Assembly (NCBI RefSeq): GCF_000429845.1
Contig: NZ_AUCQ01000003.1
Location: 1 to 64,000, forward strand
Direction: 5' to 3'
Length of the DNA: 64,000 nucleotides
DNA from: Comamonas composti DSM 21721
GTDB lineage: Bacteria; Pseudomonadota; Gammaproteobacteria; Burkholderiales; Burkholderiaceae_C
Part shown: in pieces, positions 62,183-64,000 of the stretch
Layout: each line of letters begins with the position of its first letter
Numbering within the stretch: position 1 is the first letter of the stretch
The notes under the pieces: generated by a model
What the model was told of the DNA's origin: nothing
Databases searched by the model: none
Seen by the model: only the letters and a program-made list of their open reading frames with translations
Position numbers and translations under genes: made by a program

Positions 62183-63061
62183 CTAGAGACGCTCGATTTC
62201 GCGGGTGCCGAACAGGCCGTAGGGGCGCAGCATGAGGATGAGCACCAGTACGATGAAGGTGGCCAGCAGCTTGTATTCGCCGCCCAGATAAGAGCCGGCC
62301 AGGGCTTCGACCAGGCCGATGAGCAGGCCGCCGATGAGTGCGCCCAGCACGCTGTCCAGCCCGCCGACGATGACCACCACGAGCACGGACAGACCGAACA
62401 CGCCCATGGACGATGAGATGCCGCCTATGGAGCCGACGATGATTCCCGAGACCGCGGCAATCATGGCCGAGACCACCCAGGACAGAGAGAACACGCGCGG
62501 CACGTTAATGCCCACCGAATAGGCCGCTGCCTGGTCGCTGGCCGTGGCGCGCAAGGCCACCCCGCCGCGCCAGAAGCGAAACAGCAGCAGCACGGCGGCA
62601 ATGAACACGCCCGCCACCACGGCGCCCCAGGCCACCTTGGGGGCGAGAAAGGCTTCGCCGATGACGATGGGATCGCTGGGCATGAACTCGATCAGGCGGC
62701 GCTGGTCGGCCGTCCAGATCATCTCCACCAGACCCACCAGCACCGAGGCCAGGCCCACGGTGACCATGAACACCGAGATCGGTGGCTCGCCCAGCAGCGG
62801 GCGGATCATGGTGCGCTCTATCACCGCGCCCAGCAGGCCTGTGCCCAGCACGGCGGCGGGAATGGCCAGCCACAGCGGCAGCGCGAACATGGAGGCAAAG
62901 GTGAAGAACAGATAGGCCCCCACCATGAGCAGCTCACCGATGGCGATATTCACCACGCGCGTGGCCTTGTAAACCATCACAAAGGCCAGGGCCGCCAGGG
63001 CGTACAAGCCACCGCTGGCCAGGCCCGTGAGGCTGATTTCAAACAGATAAGCCCAGTCCAT
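62183..63061 (-). CDS. livH: ABC transporter permease, LivH-type
   Basis: 292 residues from ATG 63061, whose codon overlaps the livG stop; a longer upstream frame is out of place. Eight or so helices with GLASGGLYALAALAF at the start and VALRATASDQAAAYSVGINV, the ATPase-contact loop. Forms the membrane pore with LivM. Confidence 0.88.
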   Translation of the reverse strand: MDWAYLFEISLTGLASGGLYALAALAFVMVYKATRVVNIAIGELLMVGAYLFFTFASMFALPLWLAIPAAVLGTGLLGAVIERTMIRPLLGEPPISVFMVTVGLASVLVGLVEMIWTADQRRLIEFMPSDPIVIGEAFLAPKVAWGAVVAGVFIAAVLLLFRFWRGGVALRATASDQAAAYSVGINVPRVFSLSWVVSAMIAAVSGIIVGSIGGISSSMGVFGLSVLVVVIVGGLDSVLGALIGGLLIGLVEALAGSYLGGEYKLLATFIVLVLILMLRPYGLFGTREIERL

Positions 63062-63912
63062 CACGCGACTCCTTGTGCCGTAGCGGCCGCTTGCAGTTTG
63101 CGGCGCAGCTCGCCTACATCGCCCGAGCCCAGATAGGCCCGCCCCACCTCGGGATCGGCCTGCACCTGGGCCGGCAGGCCCTGGGCTATGACCTGGCCGA
63201 AGTTGAGCACCACCACGTGGTCGGACAGGTCCATGACCATGCCCATGTCGTGCTCGACCATGAGCACGGTCACGCCCCATTCGGCACGCACATCGAGGAT
63301 GAAGCGCGCCATGTCCTCGGTCTCTTCGCGGTTCATGCCGGCCACGGGCTCGTCGAGCATGAGGATCTCGGGCTGCATGGCCAGGGCGCGCGCCATTTCC
63401 ACGCGCTTTTGCAGGCCGTAGGACAGTGCGGCCACGGGGGCGTGGCGGATATGGTCGATCTCCAGGAAATCGATGATGCGCTCCTCGATGTCGCGGCGCA
63501 GCTCGGCTTCTTCACGGCGCGCACGGCCCATGTAGAGCAATGCATCGAAGACATTGGTCTTGAGGTGGGCGTGGCGGCCCAGCTTGATGTTGTCCAGCAC
63601 CGTCATGCCGCGAAACAGCGCAATGTTCTGAAAGCTGCGCCCCAGACCCAGGCGTGCACGCTGCGGCGCGGGCACCCGGGTGATGTCCTGGCCGCGAAAG
63701 CGTATGGAGCCCCCCGTGGGTTTGTAAAAGCCCGAGATGGTGTTGAACAGCGAGGTCTTGCCTGCGCCATTGGGCCCGATCACGGCGGTGATGGAGCCGG
63801 ACTGGACATCGAAGCCCACTCCCGACAGGGCCTTGACACCGCCAAAGGCCAGCGTGACGCCGTCCACTTGTAGCAAAGGGGGAGATGCCCCCGGGATTGG
63901 TTTTGTCTCCAT
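63061..63912 (-). CDS. livG: ABC transporter ATPase, LivG-type
   Basis: 283 residues, ATG 63912. Walker A GPNGAGKTS (about 43), signature LSYGLQKRVEMARAL (about 162), Walker B ILMLDEPVAGM (about 185), and the livG-type helical insert after Walker A. First gene of the minus-strand cluster that ends at 53214. A dyad at 63951 lies 39 bases before its start and may be the cluster's control site. Confidence 0.88.
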   Translation of the reverse strand: METKPIPGASPPLLQVDGVTLAFGGVKALSGVGFDVQSGSITAVIGPNGAGKTSLFNTISGFYKPTGGSIRFRGQDITRVPAPQRARLGLGRSFQNIALFRGMTVLDNIKLGRHAHLKTNVFDALLYMGRARREEAELRRDIEERIIDFLEIDHIRHAPVAALSYGLQKRVEMARALAMQPEILMLDEPVAGMNREETEDMARFILDVRAEWGVTVLMVEHDMGMVMDLSDHVVVLNFGQVIAQGLPAQVQADPEVGRAYLGSGDVGELRRKLQAAATAQGVA

Positions 63913-63950
63913 CGGTCTTCTGCTGCCATTTGTTTTTGTTGGAACAGGAA

Positions 63951-63966
63951 TCTACTAATGCGTAGA
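63951..63966. promoter_or_regulatory. Candidate operator upstream of livG
   Basis: TCTAC-N6-GTAGA is a perfect 5-bp dyad, and a further GTAGATTC follows at 63981-63988. Such spaced dyads near a promoter are typical of TetR-family operators in beta-oxidation clusters. The regulator would lie beyond the window edge. Confidence 0.4.
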
Positions 63967-64000
63967 CTATTTACTCTGGAGTAGATTCTGGTGGTAACAC

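Overview
The window looks like a chromosomal segment of a high-GC betaproteobacterium of the family Comamonadaceae, most likely Comamonas or a close relative such as Delftia. The evidence is the codon usage and gene content (RND metal efflux, Liv-type ABC transporter with beta-oxidation genes, Bug/TctC receptor, RdgC) and short intergenic repeats with an AAGCGCTT core, which from memory are common in this family. The genus call is inference.

Layout. 1-7.5 kb is an accessory patch: an IS3-type end and an IS66 remnant, then a tightly coupled three-gene minus-strand cassette of unknown function with two PLD-like proteins and a large helical protein (1620-5853), an IS5-type scrap and two small orphan genes. 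7.6-14.8 kb is a complete D-erythronate/L-threonate operon (GntR regulator, OtnC, MFS transporter, DenD, LtnD, OtnK, OtnI). 14.8-20.3 kb holds an AraC regulator divergent from two dienelactone-hydrolase-like genes (the second frameshifted), a metallo-beta-lactamase-fold hydrolase and a DadA-like oxidase. 20.4-27.2 kb is a complete type I Wadjet (jetABCD) plasmid-defence operon. 27.3-37 kb has a YkgJ-type gene, an orphan lipoprotein and a two-component system next to a CzcCBA-type heavy-metal efflux operon, with two different repeat elements between them.

37-41.3 kb is the strangest part. dinG is flanked by two noncoding stretches rich in DnaA-box-like sites. The right one is about 1.2 kb, AT-rich, and carries TAG-trinucleotide runs reminiscent of origin elements. 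41.3-48.2 kb has an LTXXQ (Spy/CpxP-like) gene, rdgC and a low-GC chaperone-usher fimbrial operon. 49-53.3 kb is a small CoA-ester gene set (CitE-like lyase, TctC receptor, family III CoA-transferase) divergent from a LysR regulator. 53.2-63.9 kb is a minus-strand cluster of livGHMKF-type transporter genes, an acyl-CoA synthetase, an enoyl-CoA hydratase/isomerase, a thiolase and an acyl-CoA dehydrogenase, probably for uptake and degradation of an unidentified carboxylic acid.

Best candidates for something new are the PLD/PLD/helical cassette (1620-5853) and the DnaA-box/TAG-repeat region (39.8-41.05 kb). Both are sequence-reading hypotheses with stated tests.
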